From Kribbella flavida DSM 17836 (GTDB lineage Bacteria; Actinomycetota; Actinomycetes; Propionibacteriales; Kribbellaceae), in assembly GCF_000024345.1 (NCBI RefSeq), contig NC_013729.1:62001-126000 (forward strand): a DNA stretch of 64,000 bases, in the 5' to 3' direction. The notes beneath the pieces are model-generated. The model was given only the letters and a program-made list of their open reading frames with translations. It was not told the origin of the DNA and did no database searches. This document shows, piece after piece, positions 26,182 to 34,986 of the stretch; positions within the stretch are counted from its first letter, which is position 1, and each line of letters begins with the position of its first letter. The position numbers were made by a program, and so were the translations under genes.

Positions 26182-26256
26182 GTAGCGGGTGATCGACGTA
26201 CGTCCCGCGCCGGACCGGCGCTTCCGCCTGATCGTCTCGAGAGGACCCGTGGTCGC

Positions 26257-27087
26257 GTGAGCAAGCCCGCACCCCGTACCCGCCGCGCCAAACTGGGCGT
26301 GGTGCGCCGGACCGAGCGTCTCACGCCGCACATGATCCGGGTGGTGCTGAGCTGCGACGAGTTCACCGGCAACGGGAACACCGACATGTACGTGAAGCTG
26401 CTCTTCCCCCAGCCCGGCGTCGAGTACCCGGACCCGCTGGACCTGGGGCTCGTGCGCGAGCAGTACCCGTCCGAGCAGTGGCCGACGATGCGGACCTACA
26501 CCGTGCGGAACTGGGACGAGGCGGCCCAGGAACTGACCATCGACTTCGTGCACCACGGGGACGAGGGCGTCGCCGGGCCGTGGGCCGCGAACGCGCAGCC
26601 CGGCGACAAGCTCTGGTTCAACGGGCCGGGCGGTGCGTACGCGCCGGACGAGGCGGCGGACTGGCACCTGCTGGTCGGTGACGAGAGCGCGCTGCCGGCC
26701 ATCGGCGCGACGATCGAGGCGCTGCCCGCCGGTGCCCGGGCGACGGTCCTGCTCGAGGTCGAGGACGAGTCGGAGCAGCAGAAGTTCGACGGGCCGGGCG
26801 ACGTGGACCTGACCTGGTTCCACCGCGCCGGGGCGGACCGCGCCCGCGGCGACCGCCTCGTCGAGGCGGTCGAGGCACTCGAGTTCCCGGCCGGGGACGT
26901 GCAGGCGTTCGTGCACGGCGAAGCGGGCTTCGTGCTCCGGATCCGCCGCAACCTGTTCGCCACCCGCGGCCTGCCGCGTGACCGCGTCTCCCTGTCCGGC
27001 TACTGGCGCCTGGGCAAGAACGAGGACGGCTGGCAGGCCGAGAAGGCCGAGACCGCCCGCAAGGAACGCGAGGCCGCCGGGGCCTGA
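26257..27087 (+). CDS. Siderophore-interacting protein (FAD-dependent ferric-siderophore reductase)
   Basis: 276 residues of the SIP/ViuB family, which reduces ferric siderophores in the cytoplasm with NAD(P)H and FAD. Visible signatures are MRTYTVRNW (FAD binding), TIDFVHHGDEGVAGPWA and PGDKLWFNGPGG, with a C-terminal SIP domain including LVGDESALPAIGATIEAL and GYWRLGKNED. GTG at 26257 is at the end of the iron-box promoter region, so expression should rise under iron limitation. No siderophore biosynthesis or uptake genes are adjacent. Confidence 0.93.
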   Translation: MSKPAPRTRRAKLGVVRRTERLTPHMIRVVLSCDEFTGNGNTDMYVKLLFPQPGVEYPDPLDLGLVREQYPSEQWPTMRTYTVRNWDEAAQELTIDFVHHGDEGVAGPWAANAQPGDKLWFNGPGGAYAPDEAADWHLLVGDESALPAIGATIEALPAGARATVLLEVEDESEQQKFDGPGDVDLTWFHRAGADRARGDRLVEAVEALEFPAGDVQAFVHGEAGFVLRIRRNLFATRGLPRDRVSLSGYWRLGKNEDGWQAEKAETARKEREAAGA

Positions 27088-27157
27088 TCCTCGCCCCTGC
27101 GGCCTGGATGATTCGCGACCGGGCCGTTGTTGTGGCGGTGGAGAGGAGATTCCACCC

Positions 27158-27817
27158 ATGAAGATCGGCATCATCGGAACAGGCAACATCGGCGGCACGC
27201 TCACCCGGCGGCTGACCGCGCTCGGGCACGAGGTGAAGGTCGCCAACTCGCGCGGCCCGCAGACCCTGCGGGAGCTCGAGCAGGAGACCGGCGCGACCGC
27301 GGCCGAGGTGAAGGACGTTGCCCACGACGCGGAGCTCGTGGTGGTGACGATCCCGCAGAAGGCGGTCCCGGCGCTGCCGGCCCAGGTGTTCGACGGCGCG
27401 GCCCCCGGGCTCGTGGTCGTTGACACAGGCAACTACTACCCACAGCGCGACGGCCGGATCGCCGGGATCGAGGACGACGGCCTGACCGAGAGCGGCTGGG
27501 TCGCGCAGCAGCTCGGCCGACCGGTGGTCAAGGCGTTCAACAACATCCAGGCCCGGCACCTGCTGCAGAACGGCCGCCCGGCCGGTACGCCGGGCCGCAT
27601 CGCGCTGCCGGTCGCCGGTGACGACGAGGCCGGCAAGGCGAAGGTGCTCGCATTGATCGAGCAACTCGGCTTCGACGCGATCGATGCCGGCCCGCTCGCC
27701 GAGTCGTGGCGTCAGCAGCCCGGCACACCGGCGTACGGCACCGACCTGGACGTCGACGGGCTGCGTGCGGCCCTCAGCGCCGCCTCCCCGGAGCGCCCCG
27801 CGGAGCTGCGCGGCTGA
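27158..27817 (+). CDS. NAD(P)-binding oxidoreductase, F420-dependent NADP reductase-like
   Basis: 219-residue Rossmann protein starting MKIGIIGTGNIGGTLTRRL, then VKVANSRGPQTL and VVVTIPQKAVP. It belongs to the 'coenzyme F420-dependent NADP oxidoreductase' (F420_oxidored) group, whose members transfer hydride between F420H2 and NADP; many paralogues have other substrates. ATG at 27158 is preceded by GAGAGGAG. Its stop touches the convergent membrane-protein stop (27818). Confidence 0.82.
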   Translation: MKIGIIGTGNIGGTLTRRLTALGHEVKVANSRGPQTLRELEQETGATAAEVKDVAHDAELVVVTIPQKAVPALPAQVFDGAAPGLVVVDTGNYYPQRDGRIAGIEDDGLTESGWVAQQLGRPVVKAFNNIQARHLLQNGRPAGTPGRIALPVAGDDEAGKAKVLALIEQLGFDAIDAGPLAESWRQQPGTPAYGTDLDVDGLRAALSAASPERPAELRG

Positions 27818-28570
27818 TCAGGCTTCGTCGCCCAGCTCCTGGTCGGTCGTGCTGTTGACGCGATGGGTCAGGAGCTGGGCGAGAGTCGGAGCCAGATCGG
27901 TGGGCAGCACCCAGTCGTCGCCGGCGGCCTGGAGAATGACGGCCGGACCGGCGGTCCCGACAGCGGGAATCGGCAACGCGACCGGGAACCGCAGCCGTTC
28001 GGCACCGGTGAGTGAGACGTCGTAGACGCCGGTCACCTTGCTCAGCGGATAGGTCCGCGCCAGGTCCGCCGGCTTCGGGCCGCGGCGGCCGAGCGGGATG
28101 CTCTGGATGGTGACCGAGTCCTTGCCGAGCACCAGGGTCGTCAGCCGCAACCCGCGCAGCCGGAAGGCCAGCTCGTACGGCGTGTCGGCCAGTTCGGGAA
28201 CGGCCGGGACCAGCAGCGTGCGTTCGGCGTACCGGGCGAGGGCGACGCACAGCACCACGCCGGCCCACAGCGCGGGCAGGAAGAGGAACGCGGGCCAGTA
28301 GTGGCCCTGCGCGAGCGGATAGAGCGCCACGAACAACCCCGCGACCGCGCCGAACGCCGCGGCCGTCACGCCCCAGCGCTGCGGCCGGTACCGGTGCCGC
28401 GGCAGCAGGAACGCGCCCACGGCCAGCAGGGCGACCGGCAGTACGGCGGCCGTCCAGGCGCCCGAGCCGAGCCACAGGCCGACGCCGAGCAGCACCACCG
28501 GGATGCCGAGGTAGATGGTTCCCACGACCAGTTGGACCTTGCGATGCCGTCGTGCCAGTTCGCTGCTCAC
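27818..28570 (-). CDS. Membrane protein of unknown function
   Basis: About 250 residues. Four hydrophobic helices occupy the first 120 residues (VQLVVGTIYLGIPVVLLGVGL, AVLPVALLAVGAFLL, ...), followed by a soluble C-terminal domain with a PH-like look (LVLGKDSVTIQSIPLG...YPLSKVTGVYDV). I do not recognise a named family. The start may be GTG 28570 (given) or ATG 28588. Divergent from the phosphotransferase gene. Confidence 0.7.
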   Translation of the reverse strand: MSSELARRHRKVQLVVGTIYLGIPVVLLGVGLWLGSGAWTAAVLPVALLAVGAFLLPRHRYRPQRWGVTAAAFGAVAGLFVALYPLAQGHYWPAFLFLPALWAGVVLCVALARYAERTLLVPAVPELADTPYELAFRLRGLRLTTLVLGKDSVTIQSIPLGRRGPKPADLARTYPLSKVTGVYDVSLTGAERLRFPVALPIPAVGTAGPAVILQAAGDDWVLPTDLAPTLAQLLTHRVNSTTDQELGDEA

Positions 28571-28617
28571 GGGAAAACCCAAGCACATCCCGCCGCGACG
28601 ACCTACTGTGCTGACCG

Positions 28618-29529
28618 ATGACCGACTTCGTGATCCCGCCGGCCCTGTGGCACGCCCACGCCGAGGACGAGGACGCGCTGCGGTGGCTGAAGTCCCTGCC
28701 GGAGACGGCGAACAGCTACTTGGACCGCTGGCAGCTCACCGTCGACGGGCCTCCCCTGCACGGCGGCGCCTCGCTGGTCCTTCCCGTACGCCGGTCCGAC
28801 GGCGTCCCCGCGATGCTCAAGCTCCAGCCGCTCAACGAAGAGAACGCGGCGGAGGCACTGGGGCTGCGCACGTGGGACAGCAACGACGTGGTCCAGGTCC
28901 TGCGCGCTGACGACAGCACCGCCACGCTCCTGCTCGAGCGGCTCCAGCCGCGGTCGCTCAGCGATGTCCCGGACGACGTGGAGGCCACCCGCATCCTGGC
29001 CGAACTACTCGCCCGGCTGAGCGTCGTACCGGCTCCTGCGCAGGTGCGGACGCTCGCGGAGGTCGCCGGGGAGATGGTGGCCGACGCCCCCGAGCTGATC
29101 CCCGAACTGAGCGACCCGGCCGAGCGAGCCCTGGTCCGCCGGTGCGTCGCGCGGGTGACCGAGTTGCTGGCGGAACCGGGCGACCGGCTGCTGCACTGGG
29201 ACCTGCACTACGACAACGTGCTGGGCTCCGAGCGGGCGCCCTGGCTGGTGATCGACCCCAAGCCGCTGGCCGGCGACCCCGCCTTCGAGTTGCTGCCGGC
29301 GCTCGGCAACCGCTGGGACGACCTGATCGCGACCGGCGACCTGTCCGGGGCGATCAGGTACCGGTTCGACCTGATGGTCGACGTCGTGGACCTCGACCGC
29401 GACCGCGCGGTCGGCTGGACGCTCGGCCGCATCCTGCAGAACGTGCTCTGGGACGTCGAGGACGGCGAGCGCCGGATCGACCGGCACCAACTCGCGATCG
29501 CCAGGGCCTTGTCCCCGACCCTCGGATGA
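28618..29529 (+). CDS. Aminoglycoside/hydroxyurea antibiotic resistance kinase-like protein (APH(6) type)
   Basis: 303 residues with the kinase-like APH fold. The catalytic motif is HWDLHYDNVLG (about 198-208) and the metal site is IDPKPLAGDPAFE, which is typical of streptomycin 6-kinase/hydroxyurea phosphotransferase-family proteins. An ATP-anchoring Lys is probably in MLKLQPL. Most chromosomal members have unknown physiological substrates, so resistance should not be assumed. ATG at 28618, 29 nt after a possible start of the divergent gene. Confidence 0.88.
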   Translation: MTDFVIPPALWHAHAEDEDALRWLKSLPETANSYLDRWQLTVDGPPLHGGASLVLPVRRSDGVPAMLKLQPLNEENAAEALGLRTWDSNDVVQVLRADDSTATLLLERLQPRSLSDVPDDVEATRILAELLARLSVVPAPAQVRTLAEVAGEMVADAPELIPELSDPAERALVRRCVARVTELLAEPGDRLLHWDLHYDNVLGSERAPWLVIDPKPLAGDPAFELLPALGNRWDDLIATGDLSGAIRYRFDLMVDVVDLDRDRAVGWTLGRILQNVLWDVEDGERRIDRHQLAIARALSPTLG

Positions 29530-29561
29530 TTACATGATTACCTCCAGCCGAGGAGGGTGAG

Positions 29562-30023
29562 ATGAGCACACCGACCGTCTACGAGTGGGCCGGCGGCGCC
29601 GAGGCGTTCCGCCGGCTGACCGAGGTCTTCTACGACAAGGTCCGGTCCGACGAGCTGCTGGCTCCGGTCTTCGCCGGAATGAGCCCGCACCACCGCGAGC
29701 ACGTCGCGCTCTGGCTCGGTGAGGTCTTCGGCGGGCCGTCGCGCTACACCGACGAGCTCGGCGGCTACCCGGCGATGCTCGGCCATCACGTGAACCTCGG
29801 GCTGACCGAGCCGCAGCGGGCCCGCTGGGCCGCGCTGATCGCCGCCAGCGCCGACCCGGCCGGGCTGCCGGACGATCCCGAGTTCCGCTCGGCCTTCGTC
29901 GCGTACGTCGAGTGGGGCACCCGTCTCGCGCTGGCCAACTCCCAGCCCGGCGCCACCCCACCACCCCGGGCGCCCGTCCCGCGCTGGGGCTGGGGCGAGG
30001 CGCCGCCGTACCTGCCGGGCTGA
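29562..30023 (+). CDS. Truncated haemoglobin (group II-like globin)
   Basis: 153 residues with a 2-on-2 globin core: YEWAGGAEAFRRLTEVFYDKVRSDELLAPVF, then HREHVALWLGEVFGGP, and a proximal-histidine region GHHVNLGLTEPQRARW. The C-terminal Pro-rich tail (PPPRAPVPRWGWGEAPPYLPG) is longer than usual. Group II truncated globins bind O2 or NO and are linked to oxidative stress. Preceded by a GAGGAGG-type site and 32 nt after the kinase gene, possibly cotranscribed. Confidence 0.9.
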   Translation: MSTPTVYEWAGGAEAFRRLTEVFYDKVRSDELLAPVFAGMSPHHREHVALWLGEVFGGPSRYTDELGGYPAMLGHHVNLGLTEPQRARWAALIAASADPAGLPDDPEFRSAFVAYVEWGTRLALANSQPGATPPPRAPVPRWGWGEAPPYLPG

Positions 30024-30071
30024 CCGCAGGCGCCGTGAGCCGGGCCCTGCTTTGGTCAGGATCGGGTCAAT

Positions 30072-30087
30072 GTTTGAGCGCTCAGAC
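30072..30087. promoter_or_regulatory. 16-bp palindrome upstream of the betaine transporter operon
   Basis: GTTTGAGCGCTCAGAC has a perfect TGAGCGCTCA core with one symmetric mismatch in the arms. It is about 90 bp upstream of the ABC ATPase start and could be an operator for a TetR- or MarR-type osmotic regulator. No regulator gene is adjacent. Confidence 0.4.
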
Positions 30088-30175
30088 ACCCGGACCACCG
30101 CTGCGGGCCCGGCCATTCGATAAAGTCACGGTTCACGACGAACCCCGGTGGCCGGGGATGCGAGGGTGAACCATT

Positions 30176-31231
<1,056 letters not shown>

Positions 31232-31234
31232 GCC

Positions 31235-33196
31235 ATGGCCTCCATCACCGGCTCGATCGAGCTGAACGTGCGCAAGCCCCGGCGGATCGTGCTCGTCGGC
31301 GGCCTGCTGGTCGTCTGGCTCGCGCTCTGGTTCGTGCTCCGCGGTGTGCACACGTTGGCGCTGGGCGGCCAGGAGACCACGCCGTTCCACCGGTGGCTGA
31401 CCGAGCAGGCCGGCGTGGTCGGCAGCGGCAACGCGATCTCGGACGCCATTCGGGTCACCGTCGACCAGCTCGTCGTGCTGCTGCAGAACGTGATCGCCCA
31501 GCCGTCGTACGGGCGGCCGGTGCCGGTGGTCGGGTGGCTCGGCGTGGTCGCGGTGGCGGCGTTCCTGGCCTGGGCCTTCGGCAACTGGAAGGTCGCGCTG
31601 CTGACCGCGGCCGGGCTGACCTTCATCGGTCTGCAGGGGTTGTGGCAGGAGAGCATGGACACGCTCTCGCTCACCCTCGCGGCGGTGCTGCTCGCGCTGC
31701 TGGCCGGCATCCCGCTCGGGATCTGGGCCGGCCTGTCGGACCGGTGCTTCAAGGTCGCGACGCTGGTGCTCGACCTGATGCAGACGCTGCCGACCTTCGT
31801 CTACCTGGCACCGCTCACGCTGTTCTTCGCGATCGGCCCGGCCGCGGCCACGATCGCGACCCTGGTCTACGCCGCCCCGCCGGTGATCCGGCTGACCGCG
31901 CACGCGATCCGGTCGGTGCCGTCGGAGAGCGTCGAAGCGGCCAGGTCGCTCGGCTCCACCCGCGGCCAGACGCTCACCAAGGTGCTGCTGCCGATGTCGC
32001 GCAGCACGGTCGTGGTCGGCATCAACCAGACCATCATGGCCGCGCTGTCGATGGTCACGGTCGCCGCGCTGATCGACGCGCCCGGCCTCGGCCAGACCGT
32101 GCTGAAGGCGCTGCAGACACTCGACGTCGGGGTCGCGTTCAACGCCGGCCTGGCGATCGTCGTGCTGGCGATCGTGCTCGACCGGGTGACCACCGCCGCC
32201 GGGGACCGGCCGTGGCGGACGGCGAGCCGGCGGCGCAAGGTGCTGCTCGGCCTGGGAGCCGTCGCGGCGCTGGTCGCGGTCTGGTTCTCCCGCACCTACC
32301 TGTGGGCGGCGGAGTTCCCCTCCGAGCCGGCCATCGGCTCCCGGATCGCGGTCGCCGCGGCCGACGTGACCACCTGGGTCCAGGACGTGTTCGGCGGTTT
32401 CACCTACGGCGTCCGCGACGCGGTCACGGTCGGCGTGCTCAACCCGCTGGAGGCGTTGCTCACCGAGTCGCCGTGGTGGCTGGTGACCGCGGTCGTGGTC
32501 GCGCTCGGGGCGGTGCTCGGCGGCTGGCGGGGCGCCCTGCCCGCCGCCGTCTGCCTGCTCCTGCTGGTCGGCACCGGGGTCTGGCGCGACGCGATGGTGA
32601 CGCTCGCCTCGACCCTGCTGGCCACCGTCGTGGTCGTTGCCGTCGGCATCGTGCTCGGGGTGTGGACCGGCCGGAACCGGCGGGTCGACCAGTGGGTCCG
32701 GCCGGTGCTGGACGCCGGCCAGACGATGCCGCCGTTCGTGTACCTGGTGCCGTTCCTGGCGCTGTTCGGGACCAGCCGGTTCACCGCGATCGCGGCGGCC
32801 GTCGTGTTCGCCGTGCCGGTCACCACCAAGATCGTGGCCGACGGCATCCGGGCGGTCCCGGTGGCCACCGTCGAGGCGGCGAACTCGGTCGGCTCCAGCA
32901 CCTGGCAGGTGATCAGCAAGGTCCAGCTGCCGGTCGCCCGCCGGGCGATCACGCTGGCGGTGAACCAGGGCCTGATCTACGTGCTGTCGATGGTCGTCGT
33001 CGGTGGTCTGGTCGGCGCCGGGGCGCTCGGCTACGACGTGGCCGCGGGCTTCGCGCAGAGCGAGCTGTACGGCAAGGGCCTGGCAGCCGGGCTGGCGATC
33101 GTGCTGCTCGGGGTGATGCTCGACCGGATCACCCAGGCCGCGGCCCGGCGTACGAGGAAGTTCCGAGGAACAGTCAGAGGAGACAACCTGTGGTGA
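31235..33196 (+). CDS. Glycine betaine ABC transporter permease with two fused permease domains
   Basis: 653 residues containing two BPD_transp_1 (ProW-like) domains in one chain: about residues 130-310 and about 440-635. Each has a six-helix core and an EAA loop: SVPSESVEAARSLGSTRGQTLTKVLLP in the first and AVPVATVEAANSVGSSTWQVISKVQLP in the second. Ordinary OpuAB/ProW proteins carry one domain and work as homodimers. Here both halves of the channel are in one polypeptide, as in some actinobacterial systems. The stop overlaps the start of the binding-protein gene. Confidence 0.92.
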   Translation: MASITGSIELNVRKPRRIVLVGGLLVVWLALWFVLRGVHTLALGGQETTPFHRWLTEQAGVVGSGNAISDAIRVTVDQLVVLLQNVIAQPSYGRPVPVVGWLGVVAVAAFLAWAFGNWKVALLTAAGLTFIGLQGLWQESMDTLSLTLAAVLLALLAGIPLGIWAGLSDRCFKVATLVLDLMQTLPTFVYLAPLTLFFAIGPAAATIATLVYAAPPVIRLTAHAIRSVPSESVEAARSLGSTRGQTLTKVLLPMSRSTVVVGINQTIMAALSMVTVAALIDAPGLGQTVLKALQTLDVGVAFNAGLAIVVLAIVLDRVTTAAGDRPWRTASRRRKVLLGLGAVAALVAVWFSRTYLWAAEFPSEPAIGSRIAVAAADVTTWVQDVFGGFTYGVRDAVTVGVLNPLEALLTESPWWLVTAVVVALGAVLGGWRGALPAAVCLLLLVGTGVWRDAMVTLASTLLATVVVVAVGIVLGVWTGRNRRVDQWVRPVLDAGQTMPPFVYLVPFLALFGTSRFTAIAAAVVFAVPVTTKIVADGIRAVPVATVEAANSVGSSTWQVISKVQLPVARRAITLAVNQGLIYVLSMVVVGGLVGAGALGYDVAAGFAQSELYGKGLAAGLAIVLLGVMLDRITQAAARRTRKFRGTVRGDNLW

Positions 33197-34152
33197 CGAA
33201 CAAGCTCCGCTCCGCCGGAGTGCTGGCCGCTGTGGCCCTGGCCCTGACCGCCTGCGGCGGCGCGAAGGTCGGCGAAGCGGACCAGCCGGCGGCCGGCGGC
33301 AAGGAGTGCGGCACCTTCAACCTGGCCGTCAGCCCGTGGGTCGGGTACGAGGCGAACGCCGCGGTGGTGGCGTACGTGGCGACCAAGGACCTCGGCTGCA
33401 CGGTGAACAAGAAGAACCTCAAGGAGGAGATCTCCTGGCAGGGCTTCGCCACCGGTGAGGTGGACGCCGTGCTGGAGAACTGGGGCCACGAGGACCTGAA
33501 GAAGAAGTACGTCGAGCAGCAGAAGGTCGCGGTCGTGGTCGGCCCGTCCGGCAACCAGGGCGTGATCGGCTGGTACCTGCCGCCGTGGCTGGCCGCGCAG
33601 CACCCGGAGCTCAAGGACTGGAAGAACCTGAACAAGTACGCGTCGCTGTTCAAGACCTCGGAGTCCGGCGGCAAGGGCCAGCTGCTCGACGGGGACCCGT
33701 CGTTCGTCACCAACGACGAGGCGCTGGTGAAGAACCTGAAGCTGAACTTCAAGGTGGTCTACGCCGGCAGCGAGACCGCGTTGATCCAGGCGTTCCGGGA
33801 CGCGGAGAAGAACAAGAAGCCGGTGATCGGCTACTTCTACGAGCCGCAGTGGTTCTTCAACGAGCTGAAGCTGGTCAAGGTCGACCTGCCGAAGCACACG
33901 CCCGGCTGCGACGCCGACCCGGCGAAGGTCGCCTGCGACTACCCGGCGTACGCGCTGGACAAGATCGTGTCGAAGAAGTTCGCCGACTCCGGCAGCCCGG
34001 CGTACGACCTGGTGAAGAACTTCAGCTGGACCAACGACGACCAGAACCAGGTCGCGAAGTACATCGCCGAGGACAAGCTGTCCCCGGACGCGGCGGCCGA
34101 GAAGTGGGTCAACGACAACCGCGCCAAGGTCGACGGCTGGCTCGGCAAGTAG
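33190..34152 (+). CDS. Glycine betaine/proline-binding lipoprotein
   Basis: 320 residues with a lipoprotein signal ending LALTACGG. The mature part is an OpuAC/ProX-like domain: FNLAVSPWVGYEANAAVVAYV, WQGFATGEVDAVLENWGHED and GWYLPPWLA, with Trp residues that would build an aromatic cage for a quaternary ammonium. GTG at 33190 (or 33193) follows AGAGGAG. Overlaps the permease stop. A strong terminator follows, ending the three-gene operon. Confidence 0.92.
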   Translation: MVTNKLRSAGVLAAVALALTACGGAKVGEADQPAAGGKECGTFNLAVSPWVGYEANAAVVAYVATKDLGCTVNKKNLKEEISWQGFATGEVDAVLENWGHEDLKKKYVEQQKVAVVVGPSGNQGVIGWYLPPWLAAQHPELKDWKNLNKYASLFKTSESGGKGQLLDGDPSFVTNDEALVKNLKLNFKVVYAGSETALIQAFRDAEKNKKPVIGYFYEPQWFFNELKLVKVDLPKHTPGCDADPAKVACDYPAYALDKIVSKKFADSGSPAYDLVKNFSWTNDDQNQVAKYIAEDKLSPDAAAEKWVNDNRAKVDGWLGK

Positions 34153-34162
34153 CGTCCCGCCA

Positions 34163-34187
34163 GGGCCTCGGACGACGTCCGAGGCCC
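34163..34187 (+). terminator. Terminator of the betaine transporter operon
   Basis: Perfect 11-bp hairpin GGGCCTCGGAC / GTCCGAGGCCC with a 3-nt loop, 10 nt after the binding-protein stop. It lacks a T-tract, as is common in high-GC actinomycetes. Confidence 0.85.
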
Positions 34188-34189
34188 CG

Positions 34190-34268
34190 GGGCGTGTTGA
34201 TCAATTCCCTGCGCGCTGCGCGGCACCCGGCACCTGCTCGCGACTGCACGGAATCGATCAACACGCCC
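34190..34268. repeat. Long inverted repeat (79 bp) with 18-19 bp arms
   Basis: Outer arms GGGCGTGTTGATC (34190-34202) and GATCAACACGCCC (34256-34268) pair perfectly. The pairing continues inward with AATTCC/GGAATC (one mismatch). The 41-nt centre is GC-rich. It lies immediately after the operon terminator and before the orphan ParA gene. It may be a miniature repeat, a replication/partition site for the ParA or a transcriptional element; no ORF is inside. Confidence 0.7.
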
Positions 34269-34345
34269 TCGGCAACTATCACGACGCGTCCGGGCAACGC
34301 CGACGACACGCCGGAAATCGGACAGGACCGGGTAGCGTCGGTTCC

Positions 34346-34942
34346 ATGATCATCGTGACAGCTGCACTGAAGGGCGGGGTCGGCAAGACAACCACGTCGG
34401 TGTACCTCGCCGCGCTGGCATCGTCCAACCGCCGTACGTCCACCCTGATCGACGCCGATCCGCAAGGCAGCGCCGCCGACTGGATCGAGACGTCCGACGA
34501 CGACCACCTGGCCCGGATCGAGATCACCGAGGCGCCGACCGAGCGGTTGCTCACCAAGGCGCTGGACAAGGTGCCGCCGGAGGGCATCGGCGTGGTCGAC
34601 ATGCCACCGTCGCACGAGCGGCTGCTGAACAAGGCGCTCGAACGGGCCCGGATCGTGATCATCCCGACCCGGGTCGGCGGCGTCGAGACCCCGCGGGTGA
34701 AGGCGGTGCTCGACCTGGTCCCGGACGACACCCCGGTCGGCCTGGTGATCTGCTCGGCGCGCACCTACACCCGCTCCTACCAGGAGACGATGCAGCAGTA
34801 CGCCGACGAGAACATCCCGGTCTGGGGTTCGATCCCCGAGCGCGTCTCGATCACCGCCGGCCCCACCGGTCCGCTCGCCGAGGACGGCCTGGAGGCCTAC
34901 CGCAAGGTCTGGCGCAAGATCCTCGCGGCCGCCCGCAGCTGA
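34346..34942 (+). CDS. Orphan ParA/MinD-like Walker ATPase
   Basis: 198 residues with a deviant Walker A motif KGGVGKTTTS (about 9-18), a signature LIDADPQGSAADW and a short Walker B-type VVDMPPS. It is shorter than chromosomal ParA (about 270-320) and resembles plasmid-type ParA-like proteins such as ParF. No ParB gene is adjacent. A 79-bp inverted repeat lies 78 bp upstream. Convergent to the ROK regulator with a bidirectional terminator between them. It may position a cellular cargo or a plasmid relic. Confidence 0.85.
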   Translation: MIIVTAALKGGVGKTTTSVYLAALASSNRRTSTLIDADPQGSAADWIETSDDDHLARIEITEAPTERLLTKALDKVPPEGIGVVDMPPSHERLLNKALERARIVIIPTRVGGVETPRVKAVLDLVPDDTPVGLVICSARTYTRSYQETMQQYADENIPVWGSIPERVSITAGPTGPLAEDGLEAYRKVWRKILAAARS

Positions 34943-34951
34943 TTCTCGCCC

Positions 34952-34979
34952 GCCGGCGCCGGCCCTGGTCGGCGCCGGC
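34952..34979. terminator. Bidirectional terminator between parA-like and ROK genes
   Basis: Perfect 10-bp arms GCCGGCGCCG / CGGCGCCGGC, with an 8-nt loop, between convergent stops at 34942 and 34987. Confidence 0.8.
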
Positions 34980-34986
34980 TCGCGGG

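Noticed and set aside
28618-29529. Acquired antibiotic resistance gene
   Set aside because: The kinase-like motifs are present, but base composition equals the neighbours and there is no mobile element nearby; more likely a chromosomal APH-like enzyme.
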